A stretch of 64,000 nucleotides of DNA from Spirosoma endbachense (GCF_010233585.1 NZ_CP045997.1:3869779-3933778); one strand, 5' to 3'; numbered from the stretch's first letter, positions 44,702 to 54,664 are shown. The notes: generated by a model from the sequence alone, not told the origin. Program-made: numbers and translations.

Positions 44702-46039
44702 ATGAAAAAGAGTCTACCCATTCTCATGGCTATGCTGATGATAGCCGTTCACCTACAGGCCCAGATGGAGCCGACTGCCAGCAATTGGAAAACCTGGTTT
44801 ATAACATCACCCAAGACCTACCGCTTACCTCCCCCTTCTCCCTACAAGCAGGAAACGGACCAGGTATTATCTAAACAGCATGATCTGGATTCTGCTGGCT
44901 GGCAACAGATTCTATACTGGAATGCAGGAGCACCCGGTTACCGATGGCAGACTCTAATGTATAGATTATGGATGACAGATACCACCTACAATGGCGCTCT
45001 GGCGAATATGCTGCTCAGTGTAGCCACTTACGATGCTACGATCGTGGCCTGGGATACGAAATATGCCTATAAACGACCTCGCCCTTTTGCAATCGATAGT
45101 CGGATCAAAGTACACGGGCCGAAGCCCGATAGTCCCTCCTATCCCTGCGAACATTCGGTAGCGGCTGGCGTAGCGGTGACGCTCATCACTCATTTCTATC
45201 CTTCTATGGCTGAGTCTGTTACTCGGCTGGCGCAGCAGCTCATGGCATCACGCATTGCGGCTGGCACTGCCTTTCCCAGCGATACCCGCGCGGGTTTTGA
45301 ACTGGGCAAACAGATTGCCGAAAAAGAATTGGCCTATACGAAAGGGTTTACGCCTAAAACGGCCTGGGACGGAAAGCGGCCGAAACAAACGGGCATCTGG
45401 AACGGAAAAAAGCCCGCATCTCCACTGGCAGGTCTTAGCAAAACTGTGGTACTGGACAGCAGTAGTCAGTTTCGCCCCGGCCCACCACCCGACTTTGCAA
45501 AAGATATGGCAGAACTGAAAAGCTTCAAACCTACTTTTCGCTCGATGGCCAATGCGTTTAACTTTGCGAGCCAGCCCTTCTGGGAAGATTTGCTGCACAA
45601 AAAAATATTCGAATACAACCTCCACCTGGACCCGCCCCGTGCCGCGCGATTGTATGCCATCGCGGCCATTGGTGTCTATGATGGCTTTGTCGCCTGCTGG
45701 GATGCCAAGTATGCCTACTGGGGCATTCGACCCGATCAGTACGATACTACCTACCAGCCACCGCTGCTGATTACGCCACCTTTCCCAGGATACCCTTCTG
45801 GACATGCCGCTATTGGTAGCATAATGGGTGAGTTGTATTCGTATTTCTTTCCGGCAGAACGCGCGTATTTCCAGCAGAAAGCCAAAGAAGGGGCAGAATC
45901 CCGCTTCCAGGCGGGCATCCATTTCCGCACTGACAATGAAGTTGGTCTGGAGTTGGGCCGGAAGGTAGCCGAAAAAATTATTCAGAAGGTAAGAACCGAT
46001 GGCGCCGACGAGGAATTAATGCTGGCAAAGAAAAAATAG
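44702..46039 (+). CDS. Vanadium haloperoxidase / PAP2-like protein with internal duplication
   Basis: A 445-residue exported protein (signal peptide MKKSLPILMAMLMIAVHLQAQ, cut at about residue 21). It has two similar halves. The second half has the complete vanadate/phosphate site: KYAYWGIRP, PSGHA and SRFQAGIHFRTD (about 330-425). The first half keeps KYAYKRPRP and PCEHS but has SRIAAGTAFPSD, where the catalytic His is missing. The start is the ATG at 44702; the open frame upstream lacks a signal and crosses the hairpin element. A phosphatase or haloperoxidase activity is possible. A terminator follows the stop. Confidence 0.83.
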   Translation: MKKSLPILMAMLMIAVHLQAQMEPTASNWKTWFITSPKTYRLPPPSPYKQETDQVLSKQHDLDSAGWQQILYWNAGAPGYRWQTLMYRLWMTDTTYNGALANMLLSVATYDATIVAWDTKYAYKRPRPFAIDSRIKVHGPKPDSPSYPCEHSVAAGVAVTLITHFYPSMAESVTRLAQQLMASRIAAGTAFPSDTRAGFELGKQIAEKELAYTKGFTPKTAWDGKRPKQTGIWNGKKPASPLAGLSKTVVLDSSSQFRPGPPPDFAKDMAELKSFKPTFRSMANAFNFASQPFWEDLLHKKIFEYNLHLDPPRAARLYAIAAIGVYDGFVACWDAKYAYWGIRPDQYDTTYQPPLLITPPFPGYPSGHAAIGSIMGELYSYFFPAERAYFQQKAKEGAESRFQAGIHFRTDNEVGLELGRKVAEKIIQKVRTDGADEELMLAKKK

Positions 46040-46048
46040 ACAGACACT

Positions 46049-46115
46049 AAGGTCAGCCAGGGCAGTTTCCTATTCCAGCACCAGTTTGGAATGGGAAACT
46101 ACCCTGGCTGACCTT
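46049..46115 (+). terminator. Terminator hairpin after the haloperoxidase gene
   Basis: AAGGTCAGCCAGGG pairs with CCCTGGCTGACCTT, and AGTTTCC with GGAAACT, around a loop of about 15 bases, then TCTTTCG. Confidence 0.8.
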
Positions 46116-46189
46116 CTTTCGTTTAACGATGTACAGCGATCGTAAATGGTATTCTCATTAACTTTTATAGATGCTCAACGTGCTGAATC

Positions 46190-46219
46190 GGTCAGTAACA
46201 TTTATACTGGTTACTGACC
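46190..46219. promoter_or_regulatory. Perfect 10-bp inverted repeat upstream of the MpaB-like gene
   Basis: GGTCAGTAAC and GTTACTGACC are separated by ten bases, about 118 bases before the next start. This is an operator candidate; no regulator is adjacent. Confidence 0.4.
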
Positions 46220-46336
46220 ACACTATATTACTTTTATACTAAACCATCTATACTTATTCTCAATTACCCAATAAAGACCCATATATTCGAGAAAACTATA
46301 CGCTCAACTCCATAAAAAATACGTTAGTTTAGTTGT

Positions 46337-47146
46337 ATGAGCAGTAGCAACCGGACGTACATCAATCGTTCACCATCTGACAGTCAAACGGCTTTTTTTG
46401 TAAAACCGGGCTCTATCGTTCGGCAAATCTGGGGCGACGCCGATGTTATTCTGCTGGTCTTTGCCGGATCGGCTGCCGAGTTCGCCCTTAATCGGGCGGT
46501 AGACTGGCTGTTTTTTACGGGTAAACTGCCTGCCGATCCCATTGCGCGCCTATTCTCGACGGTTCGTTATGCACAGGAAATCGTTTTTGCGCCCGAAACG
46601 CAGGCTCGTCAGGCCATTGCCCGCATGGGGGCTATTCACGGTGGCGTCGAACAAAAACGCGGCTACCAGATTCCGGATTGGGCGTATCGGGATGTGCTGT
46701 ATATGCTGATCGATTATTCGGAGCGGGCTTATGAAACCTTATACAGAGCGCTCACCGATTCTGAACGCGAAGAGTTGTTTCATACCTTTCGGGAAGTTGG
46801 TGCGGGTATGCACGTGCCGAAACTGCCGGATACCTACGCCGATTGGCGAACAGATCGGGAGGCTCACCTTAATCGGGATCTGGTCCGGAGCGATTTCACG
46901 GACAAGCTCTTTCAGCGATACCGCGAGCAGTTAGGCAGTTGGCGCTATAATCTGCTGCGTCAGGCACAGGCGGTGCTGGTGCCTGAACAAGTGCGATCAT
47001 TGCTCAGCTTACCTCAAAACCCGTGGCTGAATAATACCATTGGCCTGTACAAAATTCTGAATTCACTTGGGCTACGATCGATGGTGCAGCGGGCTTTACT
47101 GCCAACGAATTATCTGGAGCAAATTCGTAGCTTAGATGTTCGGTAA
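46337..47146 (+). CDS. MpaB/latex-clearing-type oxygenase (DUF2236)
   Basis: A 269-residue protein of the ER-bound oxygenase mpaB / Lcp family (DUF2236), which binds b-type haem and cleaves double bonds or oxidises terpenoids in known members. FVKPGSIVRQIWGDADVILL and HGGVEQKRGYQIPDWAYRDV are family features, with His residues of the haem pocket plausible in MGAIHGG and the helices after it. The substrate is unknown. It is preceded by a 10-bp inverted repeat and followed by the serine deaminase gene after 100 bases. Confidence 0.8.
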   Translation: MSSSNRTYINRSPSDSQTAFFVKPGSIVRQIWGDADVILLVFAGSAAEFALNRAVDWLFFTGKLPADPIARLFSTVRYAQEIVFAPETQARQAIARMGAIHGGVEQKRGYQIPDWAYRDVLYMLIDYSERAYETLYRALTDSEREELFHTFREVGAGMHVPKLPDTYADWRTDREAHLNRDLVRSDFTDKLFQRYREQLGSWRYNLLRQAQAVLVPEQVRSLLSLPQNPWLNNTIGLYKILNSLGLRSMVQRALLPTNYLEQIRSLDVR

Positions 47147-47246
47147 CCGGGTAAACTGGTATTTGACGACTCATCGAACCAGTTACCACAATTACCAATT
47201 ACTTTAGTTACTCAATTGCCCAGTCCCTTCGTCATTCTTCATCAAC

Positions 47247-48629
47247 ATGGTTAGCGCACCGATCACAACCTCTGTATTTGACCTGTTTAAAGTTGGTCCC
47301 GGCCCATCGAGTTCGCATACGATTGGACCAATGAAAGCCGCATTCGATTTCCGGCAACGACTGGCCGACTTACCTACAGATCTACAGCAACAGGCCGATG
47401 CGATTCATGTTCATCTCTATGGCTCACTCAGCGCAACGGGCAAAGGCCACGGCACCGACCGCGCCGTTGTGGCCGGACTACTAGGCTGGCAACCCGAAAC
47501 CACCGACCCCGATAAACTTCTCGATCTTCTTCGCGACCCGGCACAGGTATATGCCATTCCGGTTGGCAATCGTACCATTTCTATTGGCCCGCAGCAGATT
47601 CATTTTGAGCGTGTTCGTTACGACTCACCCTACCACAACACCATGGTAATTCGTCTGGCAGACGCCGACGATACGCTGTTTTCGGAAGAATATTATTCGG
47701 TAGGGGGCGGATTCATTATTCGTAAAGGCGAACCAGAAATAGCGCCTGGCAGTTTGTCGGTGCCTTATCCATATGGAACAATGACGGAGCTAAAAGCTCA
47801 ACTTATAGCCCACAAGATTTCACTGGATGAATTGATGCTGGCCAATGAAGCTGCGTTGACGGGCCGTAATCGGGCAGAGATCAACCAACGGGTCGACCAG
47901 ATTCTGGATTTCATGCACAAAGCCGTCCGACGAGGTCTACGTCATAAAGGTATCTTGCCCGGATCTATCAAACTGAGTCGAAAAGCGCCCATTCTGTTTC
48001 AGCAGGCCAAAGGTATGAGCCAGTCGTCGGATAGTTTTCTGATCTTCCTGAATGCCTACTGTTTAGCCGCTTCGGAGGAGAATGCAGCGGGAGGTATTGT
48101 TGTTACAGCGCCAACTTCAGGGGCATCGGGGGTTATTCCGGGACTAACCTATTTGGCAAAACATCATTTTCACTACGACAAGGCTACACTTCGGTCGGGT
48201 ATGTTAGCCGCTGCCGCTATTGGTTTTCTCGTTAAACATAACGCCAGCATTTCCGGTGCAGAGATGGGTTGTATGGGCGAAATAGGAACCGCATCGGCCA
48301 TGGGGGCTGCATTCCTGACGCGTTGTGCTCAACCGAATGGAACCATTGGCGCCATTGAAGCGGCCGCCGAAATTGGCATCGAGCATCACCTTGGTATGAC
48401 ATGCGACCCCATTGGTGGCTACGTTCAGATTCCGTGCATCGAACGCAATGCGATGGGAGCCGTCAAAGCCTATAATGCCTATCTGCTGGCGACTTCCGGT
48501 GCGGCTTCGTTCCAGAAAATTTCGCTCGACTCGGTCATCAAAGTGATGAAGGCAACCGGGCGTGATATGTCAACAAAATACAAAGAGACTTCCGAAGCTG
48601 GACTGGCTCTGAGCGCAACTGAATGCTGA
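47247..48629 (+). CDS. sdaA: L-serine ammonia-lyase (serine deaminase)
   Basis: A 460-residue iron-sulfur enzyme converting L-serine to pyruvate and ammonia. The single-chain form is shown by both halves in one frame: N-terminal VFDLFKVGPGPSSSHTIGPMKAA, and the C-terminal alpha domain with TAPTSGASGVIPG. Cluster-type cysteines appear in GCMGEIG, TRCAQPNG and TCDPIGGYVQIPCIERN. Length and motifs agree with SdaA/TdcG. Confidence 0.95.
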   Translation: MVSAPITTSVFDLFKVGPGPSSSHTIGPMKAAFDFRQRLADLPTDLQQQADAIHVHLYGSLSATGKGHGTDRAVVAGLLGWQPETTDPDKLLDLLRDPAQVYAIPVGNRTISIGPQQIHFERVRYDSPYHNTMVIRLADADDTLFSEEYYSVGGGFIIRKGEPEIAPGSLSVPYPYGTMTELKAQLIAHKISLDELMLANEAALTGRNRAEINQRVDQILDFMHKAVRRGLRHKGILPGSIKLSRKAPILFQQAKGMSQSSDSFLIFLNAYCLAASEENAAGGIVVTAPTSGASGVIPGLTYLAKHHFHYDKATLRSGMLAAAAIGFLVKHNASISGAEMGCMGEIGTASAMGAAFLTRCAQPNGTIGAIEAAAEIGIEHHLGMTCDPIGGYVQIPCIERNAMGAVKAYNAYLLATSGAASFQKISLDSVIKVMKATGRDMSTKYKETSEAGLALSATEC

Positions 48630-48698
48630 TCAAGTTAAACAATTGATGGGCTTTAAGGTATTTTTAATAAAGTGCGAAATCGAGCACGTTATTTCTCT

Positions 48699-49778
48699 AT
48701 GACAAATATCTATACTCCCCAGCAACAACGGGTTCTGCTTATTACTAGCCTGCTTATTATTGGCGGCTTTATCGTAGTGGGGCTCAGTGGCTATGTATCA
48801 GCGTTTCTGGGTGCAGGAATTCTTTACGTTGTTTTCCAGCCGTGGTTCAGAGCTCTGACTGTCAAGCGAAAATGGAATCGCTCGCTGGTGACTGCTCTGC
48901 TGATTATCTTCTCACTGGTTGTCATTATTCTGCCTTTTCTAACTCTGAGCCTGTTGCTGATTGGCCGGATTCAGTATTATAGCCAGCATACGGATGATAT
49001 TCTGAATTTAGTAAAAAAGGCGGAAGACCTAACTGGTTATCAGATTACAAGCCCGCAAAACATCCGTTCCATTACACAGCAGGCAGCAAGTTACGCCAGT
49101 AAATTATTGCCCTCTCTGGCAGGTGGGGCCTTAGACTTTATCGTTATTCTTGGCGTGTTGTTTTTCACGTTGTACTATATGTTCGTACAGCAGGAAGATT
49201 TCCTGAAAGGCTTACGCAAATACCTGCCCTTCAAACGCGACACCCAGCAGGAACTGGGTGAATCGCTTAAAAATAACGTAAACGCCAATGTATTAGGCCA
49301 ATTGCTGGTGTGTTTAGTACAAGGTGTATTAACGGGGGCTACACTTTGGATTTTCAATGTACCGGATGCTCCTTTCTGGGGAGTTGTGGCATTTTTTATG
49401 GCCTTTGTTCCTGTCCTCGGAACGCCGTTAGTCTGGGGTCCAGCGGGCTTAATCAAGTTGTCTCAGGGCGATACAGGCGAAGGCGTCGGTATTTTGCTGG
49501 TTGGCGTTATTGTTATTATCAATATTGACAACCTGCTTCGGATTATGCTGGCCAAACGCATGGGCGATATCCATCCACTCATTACGTTGGCTGGAATTGT
49601 CCTTGGTGTACCCATTTTTGGCATTCTGGGCCTGGTTGTCGGACCTTTGTTGTTGTCTTATTTCATCGTCCTGATCCACGTATTTGAGCGTGAGAACAAA
49701 AAACAGGAGGAAGAAGTCATCAAAGATGAAGAACGGCTGGAACAAAAAGCGGAGCAAGCAATCGTAAAAAAAAGATAG
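48699..49778 (+). CDS. AI-2E family transporter (permease)
   Basis: About 359 residues with roughly eight membrane helices (starting LLITSLLIIGGFIVVGLSGYVSAF). The family signature regions are visible: LGQLLVCLVQGVLTGATLWIF (cut: LLVCLVQGVLTGATLW), PFWGVVAFFMAFVPVLGTPL, IDNLLRIMLAKRMGDIHPLI and GLVVGPLLLSYFIV. Members include TqsA and YhhQ-type antiporters, so substrate assignment to AI-2 is only nominal. The start is the ATG at 48699, chosen over a GTG at 48672. It ends in a lysine/glutamate-rich cytoplasmic tail. Confidence 0.88.
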   Translation: MTNIYTPQQQRVLLITSLLIIGGFIVVGLSGYVSAFLGAGILYVVFQPWFRALTVKRKWNRSLVTALLIIFSLVVIILPFLTLSLLLIGRIQYYSQHTDDILNLVKKAEDLTGYQITSPQNIRSITQQAASYASKLLPSLAGGALDFIVILGVLFFTLYYMFVQQEDFLKGLRKYLPFKRDTQQELGESLKNNVNANVLGQLLVCLVQGVLTGATLWIFNVPDAPFWGVVAFFMAFVPVLGTPLVWGPAGLIKLSQGDTGEGVGILLVGVIVIINIDNLLRIMLAKRMGDIHPLITLAGIVLGVPIFGILGLVVGPLLLSYFIVLIHVFERENKKQEEEVIKDEERLEQKAEQAIVKKR

Positions 49779-49788
49779 TGCTGGGCTA

Positions 49789-49847
49789 ATTTAAACCTAT
49801 AAGCCGGGCCGCCGATGCGCCGGGCCGCCGATGCGGTGTCAAAAACC
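49789..49847 (-). repeat. 59-bp intergenic repeat, copy 2 (inverted)
   Basis: The reverse complement is identical to copy 1 at 8352-8410 except for one base (58 of 59). It carries the same two tandem units GCATCGGCGGCCCGGC and both flanking words. It lies between the AI-2E-type permease gene and accA. Confidence 0.85.
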
Positions 49848-49907
49848 GTATCGGTTTGTCATCATTCACGTATAAAATAGAAATTGGAAGAGTAATAGTA
49901 TAGAATG

Positions 49908-49943
49908 AAAGAAGCCGCTAAGCATAACTCAGCGGCTTCTTTT
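49908..49943. terminator. Terminator hairpin between convergent genes
   Basis: AAAGAAGCCGCT pairs with AGCGGCTTCTTT around an 11-base loop and is followed by further T. It can act in both directions. Confidence 0.85.
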
Positions 49944-49964
49944 ATGAACAATATTGGATCAGCT

Positions 49965-50918
49965 TTACTCGATGACAACGCCCATCGAACAAAACTTATC
50001 AATGCGTTGGTTGATTCGCTCGTGCGGATCGATGGCACTTAGTTCAGCTAATGCTTCCAGAATGACTTTTTTGAGCAGATAGGCCATTCCCTGATGATCG
50101 TTATGAGCCCCTCCAAGCGGCTCTTCGACAATGCCATCCACCAATTTGTAGAGTTCCATATCGCGGGCGGTCAGCTTCATCGCTTCGGCGGCCTGTTCTT
50201 TAAAATCCCAGCTACGCCAGAGTATGGTCGAACAGTTTTCGGGAGAGATCACCGAATACCAGGTATTTTCAAGCATTAGCACACGGTCGCCAATGGCAAT
50301 TCCCAAGGCCCCACCCGATGCTCCTTCGCCAATGACGATGCAAATAACCGGCACGGTCAGCATAAACATTTCTTTAAGGTTACGGGCAATTGCCTCTCCC
50401 TGTCCACGCTCCTCGGCTTCGAGACCCGGAAATGCACCCGGCGTATCGATCAGTGTAATAATCGGCTTATTAAATTTCTCGGCTAATTTCATGAGCCGCA
50501 ACGCCTTCCGGTAGCCTTCCGGGTTGGGCATACCAAAGTTACGGTGTTGCCGCTGTTTGGTATTCCGTCCCTTCTGTTGCCCAATAATCATGACCGTCTG
50601 GTCGCCAAGCTCGCAAAAACCACCAACCATTGCCGGATCATCGCGCACGGTACGGTCGCCGTGTAGCTCGATAAACTGATCGCACATCAGCGAAATGTAA
50701 TCGAGGGTATACGGCCGGTCGGGGTGACGTGACAGCTGAACCCGTTGCCAGCGGGTAAGATTCTGGAATATTTCCCGACGTAGTTTGTCGATACTTTGCT
50801 CCAGTATATTGACCGCTTCGCTAACGTCTACGTTACTGGTTTGGGCCAATCGTTTGGTTTCTTCCAGCCGCGCTTCGAGGTCGGCAATAGGCTTTTCAAA
50901 ATCGAGGTATGTTCTCAT
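49965..50918 (-). CDS. accA: Acetyl-CoA carboxylase carboxyltransferase subunit alpha
   Basis: A 317-residue subunit that, with AccD, transfers carboxyl from biotin to acetyl-CoA in fatty acid synthesis. Start [20 protein letters not shown] at 50918 (open frame extends to 50987 without family match). [80 protein letters not shown] and [11 protein letters not shown] are standard AccA blocks. accD is not in the window. Confidence 0.95.
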   Translation of the reverse strand: MRTYLDFEKPIADLEARLEETKRLAQTSNVDVSEAVNILEQSIDKLRREIFQNLTRWQRVQLSRHPDRPYTLDYISLMCDQFIELHGDRTVRDDPAMVGGFCELGDQTVMIIGQQKGRNTKQRQHRNFGMPNPEGYRKALRLMKLAEKFNKPIITLIDTPGAFPGLEAEERGQGEAIARNLKEMFMLTVPVICIVIGEGASGGALGIAIGDRVLMLENTWYSVISPENCSTILWRSWDFKEQAAEAMKLTARDMELYKLVDGIVEEPLGGAHNDHQGMAYLLKKVILEALAELSAIDPHERINQRIDKFCSMGVVIE

Positions 50919-51015
50919 AGAATGATGAAAAATGTGTAATGAATGATGAATACCAGCCAACCCGTGGGGATATTCGTCATTGATCACGCATGATTCATAA
51001 TTTATAGTTCATCAT

Positions 51016-52461
51016 TTATAATACAAAGCTCTCGCCCTTTTTCGGAATAATGACCTGTGGATACCCTTCTTCAGCGAGTGTGGCTTTAAAGGACTCCATG
51101 CTTCCGTATTCGCCGTGGACAAGGAAAATATTTTTAAGTGTTTCCGGCGACTGCATGCCAACAAAATTTATCAGATCGTTCCGATCGCCGTGGCCACTAA
51201 ATACGTCGATTTTTTCAATATTGGCCAGTACCTGATGGTCTTTCCCTTTAATGCTGAGCGTTTGCTGGCCGTTCAGTAACCGCCATCCGAGTGTTCCTTC
51301 GGCGCAATAGCCAATGATCAGAATTGTTGAATAAGGGTTGCTGATATTTTCGGCAACATGGTACTCAACACGGCCACCCTGAACCATTCCCGACGACGAA
51401 ATAATGATGCAGGGTTCGCCATAATTCGATACTGCCTTGCTGGCTTTCGACGACTCCAGGAACTGAAAGTTCTGGAAGTCAAACAACGCTTCGTTCTCTT
51501 TGTAGAATTCCCGGGCTTCCCGGTTCAGCATTTTAATGTGCTGATTGTAAATTTTAGAACTCTCAAAGGCCATTGGGCTATCAGAAAATACCCGGATAGG
51601 CGGAAAATCCCGTTCGGTATAGAGCCGGTTCAGCGTGTAAAGTAATGCCTGGGTTCGCCCAACGCTAAACGAAGGAATGATAAGTCGTCCGGGAATGTCA
51701 ATACAGGTCCGCTGAATAATATCGGCCAGCGCATCTTCGGGCGACATCATGTTTTCGTGCAGCCGATTACCATAGGTACTTTCACAGATGAGGTAATCAA
51801 CCTTTGGAACGGGTTCCGGATCAACCAGCAGGGGGTAGTTTTTCCGGCCTATGTCGCCCGAAAAACAGATGCTTTTCCGTTCGCCATTTTCAACCACATT
51901 GATAACAATGTGAGCCGCGCCGAGTAAATGGCCCGCCGGAATGAACGTAACATCCACTCCATCGGCCACCCTGAATTTTCGGTTAAACGCAATGGGAACT
52001 ACATTTTCCATTGTTTCCCGCACCTGTCTGTCCAGAAACAGGTCTTTCTGCATCTGAATCTGACGATCTCGAACGCGCTGTTTTTTACTGGCGTTCAGGT
52101 CGTTGATCCGCTTTTGGTTCAGGGAAGCAGCATCTTTCAGGAGTACATTGGTTAGTGCAAATGTTGGCTCAGTACAAAGAATCTGTCCTTCATAACCTTC
52201 CCGAAAGAGGTTAGGCAGATTGCCCGAATGGTCCACGTGAGCGTGGGTCAGCAACACTAAGTTTATGCTTGAAGCCTCAAACGGAAAAAATCCCAGATGA
52301 GGAGTAATTGGGGCGGTCTCCTGTGACCCAGCCTGACCGTTGGAATTGGGTCGCTCCATATCCGACCCACAGTCAATCAGGATGCGGTAATCATCCTCCA
52401 GTTCCAGCAGGTACATGCTGCCTGTTACCTGCCGGGCCGCCCCCAGAAACGATAATTTCAT
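51016..52461 (-). CDS. Beta-CASP metallo-beta-lactamase RNase
   Basis: A 481-residue cytoplasmic nuclease of the CPSF73/RNase J-related group. Metal motifs: LLTHAHVDHSGNLP (HxHxDH), GHLLGAAHI, and ICFSGDIGR. The beta-CASP region has ESTYGNRLH, LIIPSFSVGRTQALLYTL, SPMAFESSKIY, IIISSSGMVQGGRVEYH, and the final VFSGHGDRNDLINF and HGEYGSMESFK. It probably processes RNA 3' or 5' ends. It lies 97 bases upstream of accA on the same strand; 50919-51015 is a simple AATGAT-rich inverted sequence. Confidence 0.92.
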   Translation of the reverse strand: MKLSFLGAARQVTGSMYLLELEDDYRILIDCGSDMERPNSNGQAGSQETAPITPHLGFFPFEASSINLVLLTHAHVDHSGNLPNLFREGYEGQILCTEPTFALTNVLLKDAASLNQKRINDLNASKKQRVRDRQIQMQKDLFLDRQVRETMENVVPIAFNRKFRVADGVDVTFIPAGHLLGAAHIVINVVENGERKSICFSGDIGRKNYPLLVDPEPVPKVDYLICESTYGNRLHENMMSPEDALADIIQRTCIDIPGRLIIPSFSVGRTQALLYTLNRLYTERDFPPIRVFSDSPMAFESSKIYNQHIKMLNREAREFYKENEALFDFQNFQFLESSKASKAVSNYGEPCIIISSSGMVQGGRVEYHVAENISNPYSTILIIGYCAEGTLGWRLLNGQQTLSIKGKDHQVLANIEKIDVFSGHGDRNDLINFVGMQSPETLKNIFLVHGEYGSMESFKATLAEEGYPQVIIPKKGESFVL

Positions 52462-52604
52462 GCGTACAGCTTAAAAATCCGATGTCGTTTGTTTGATGTC
52501 TCGTAAAGGGTGGGACTTAACACAAGCTAGGTGGTGAGTATTATGTAAGTTTGCAAAAGTACAAAATAGACCCCGAATCGCCTAACTGTCTCTAATCGCA
52601 CTTT

Positions 52605-54134
52605 ATGCCTCGCTTGCTCTCATTTGTCTTTTCAATCACTTATTTATTCGGTTATTACACGCAGGCAAAACCCTTTTCGAATAACCAACCCATTACCGAT
52701 TCGCTGGCAACTCAGCGCCTTCTGGCCAGAGTTGAAGCGTTTCAGTCAGGGCCTGCTGCCCGGTTCGGTACAATAGCGCTGTCGGTTCGCCGGGTAAGCG
52801 ATGGAACCGAACTCATTGGTTATAATACACATCAGAGTTTACCATCAGCTTCTACACTAAAACTCATCACTACCGCTACGGCAATGGCCGTACTGGGCAG
52901 TAACTATACGTATACAACAATGCTGGAATATGATGGCACGATCAAAGACAGCACCTTAATGGGCAATCTGTACATTCGCGGCTCGGGTGACCCTTCGCTT
53001 GGCAGCTGGCGATTTCCCAATTATTATGATCTGAATGCCTTACTTAAATACTGGTCAGCTGCGGTTAAAGCAGCTGGCATTCGCCGGATACAGGGAACGG
53101 TAGTGGGCGATGCCAGCCTATACGATGAATTAACAACGCCCGATACCTGGCCGTTTGGCGATTTAGGCAACTATTACGGGGCCAGTCTGAGTGCGCTCAA
53201 TATCAATGAAAATTTGTACCGGGTTTTCTTTAAAACAGGCAAATCCGTCAATGTTCCAGCCAATGTTTTACGTACCGACCCTGCCTTACCCTACCTGGTT
53301 TTTCGCAATACTGTCGTAACGGATGCAGCCAACACCGGCGATCAGGTCAATATCTACGGTACGCCATTCATGAACCAGCAGTGGCTGACCGGTAAAGTCC
53401 CGATTGGTGAACCGGCCAATGAATTTAGTGTTAAGGGCTCAATGCCCGATCCAGCTTTTTTTGCCGCTTACGCGCTTCATAGGCAGTTAGGTCAGGATAC
53501 TATACTTGTCAGTGGTTCACCTAATTCGGTGGGCGGTGGCTTACCCAATTCCTTCCCTGCTACGGGCAAACGAACGGTGTTAAATCAACACCGCTCCCCC
53601 ACATTGGTCGAACTGGTTCTGCAAACGAACTTCCAGAGCATTAACCTCTATGCCGAAGCGCTCCTTCGAACCACGGCACTGACCCTAAACAAAACTGTTC
53701 GTTCGACCAGCGCCAGTATCGATGAATTGATCAAATTCTGGCGAAGTAAGGGGGTAAACCTCGATGGTTTCCGGATTCGGGATGGGAGTGGTTTATCGGC
53801 CGTGGGCGCCCTTACCGCCGACAACATGACCAGTATTCTTAGCACAATGGGCCGTGAGAAGGCGTTCCCGCAGTTCTATGAAACGATTCCAATCGTTGGC
53901 CAGACGGGCACCGTAAAAACACTGGCACGAGGCACAGCCGCTGCGGGTAACATTCGGGCTAAGAGTGGCTCAATTGAAGGTGTCCGGGCCTATGCAGGCT
54001 ACTTCACCGCTGCCGACGGTGAGCGTATGAGTTTTTGCGTACTGGTCAATAAATTTACCCCAGGCCAGAACCGCGTGGTAACCACGGAACTGGAGAAAAT
54101 TTTTGTGGGGCTGGTTGGGTTAAGCGGAAAGTAA
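52605..54134 (+). CDS. dacB: D-alanyl-D-alanine carboxypeptidase/endopeptidase (PBP4 type)
   Basis: A 509-residue periplasmic penicillin-binding protein with a signal peptide (MPRLLSFVFSITYLFGYYTQ, residues 1-20). The active site is Ser83-x-x-Lys86 in SASTLKLITT. DGSGLSAVG carries the SxN-type motif and AKSGSIEGVRAYAGYF the KTG equivalent (KSG). The large insert between the first two motifs is typical of DacB. It trims or cleaves cross-linked peptidoglycan. A -7-like TAAGTTTG lies at 52546-52553 upstream. Confidence 0.93.
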   Translation: MPRLLSFVFSITYLFGYYTQAKPFSNNQPITDSLATQRLLARVEAFQSGPAARFGTIALSVRRVSDGTELIGYNTHQSLPSASTLKLITTATAMAVLGSNYTYTTMLEYDGTIKDSTLMGNLYIRGSGDPSLGSWRFPNYYDLNALLKYWSAAVKAAGIRRIQGTVVGDASLYDELTTPDTWPFGDLGNYYGASLSALNINENLYRVFFKTGKSVNVPANVLRTDPALPYLVFRNTVVTDAANTGDQVNIYGTPFMNQQWLTGKVPIGEPANEFSVKGSMPDPAFFAAYALHRQLGQDTILVSGSPNSVGGGLPNSFPATGKRTVLNQHRSPTLVELVLQTNFQSINLYAEALLRTTALTLNKTVRSTSASIDELIKFWRSKGVNLDGFRIRDGSGLSAVGALTADNMTSILSTMGREKAFPQFYETIPIVGQTGTVKTLARGTAAAGNIRAKSGSIEGVRAYAGYFTAADGERMSFCVLVNKFTPGQNRVVTTELEKIFVGLVGLSGK

Positions 54135-54143
54135 GTAAGTCGG

Positions 54144-54201
54144 AATTCGGAATACGGTATTGGGCAGGTGAGTTTACCTGCCCAATACCGTATTCCGAAT
54201 T
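54144..54201. terminator. 26-bp perfect bidirectional hairpin
   Basis: Arms 54144-54169 and 54176-54201 pair perfectly around the loop GAGTTT; the right arm reaches into the stop codon of the minus-strand regulator gene. It is long for a terminator and may also be a repeat. Confidence 0.75.
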
Positions 54202-54664
54202 ACTCGTCATCTTCGTGGTCGCACACGGTAACGACATTAAACCAGTATTGGCCAATGGCTTTCGTTACTTCACTGAGCCGTTGAAACGTTGGGGGCTTGG
54301 TGATAAAACTATTGGCTCCGTTAAAATAAGACGTTTCAATATCGTCTTTAGCATCGGAGGTTGTTAGAACGACAATGGGAATATGACGAAGCTGTTCACT
54401 GGCTTTAATCTCGCGTAAAGCCTCCCTGCCGTCTTTTCTGGGCATATTCAGGTCCAGCAAAATCAGCTCAGGGAGCGTATGTGATGAGCCAACATACCGT
54501 CCTTTATAATTTAAGAAATCGAGCAGATCTTCACCGTCTTCGGCAAATGAAATCCGGCTGGCAGGATAATGTTGATGAAAAGCTTCACGGGTCAGGTAAC
54601 GATCGTCTTCGTCGTCATCAACTAGCAGAATATGAATAGTTTTCTGTGGGGTTTGATCGGTCAT
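54200..54664 (-). CDS. Single-domain (CheY-like) response regulator
   Basis: A 154-residue receiver with no output domain. It has ILLVDDDEDDRYL, acceptor Asp71 (LILLDLNMPRKDGREAL), VVLTTSDAKDDIE and the Lys in FITKPPTF. The sequence resembles Rcp1-type regulators coupled to phytochrome-like kinases. The gene overlaps the end of the CHASE3 kinase gene by 47 bases, so the kinase is its probable partner. Confidence 0.93.
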   Translation of the reverse strand: MTDQTPQKTIHILLVDDDEDDRYLTREAFHQHYPASRISFAEDGEDLLDFLNYKGRYVGSSHTLPELILLDLNMPRKDGREALREIKASEQLRHIPIVVLTTSDAKDDIETSYFNGANSFITKPPTFQRLSEVTKAIGQYWFNVVTVCDHEDDE

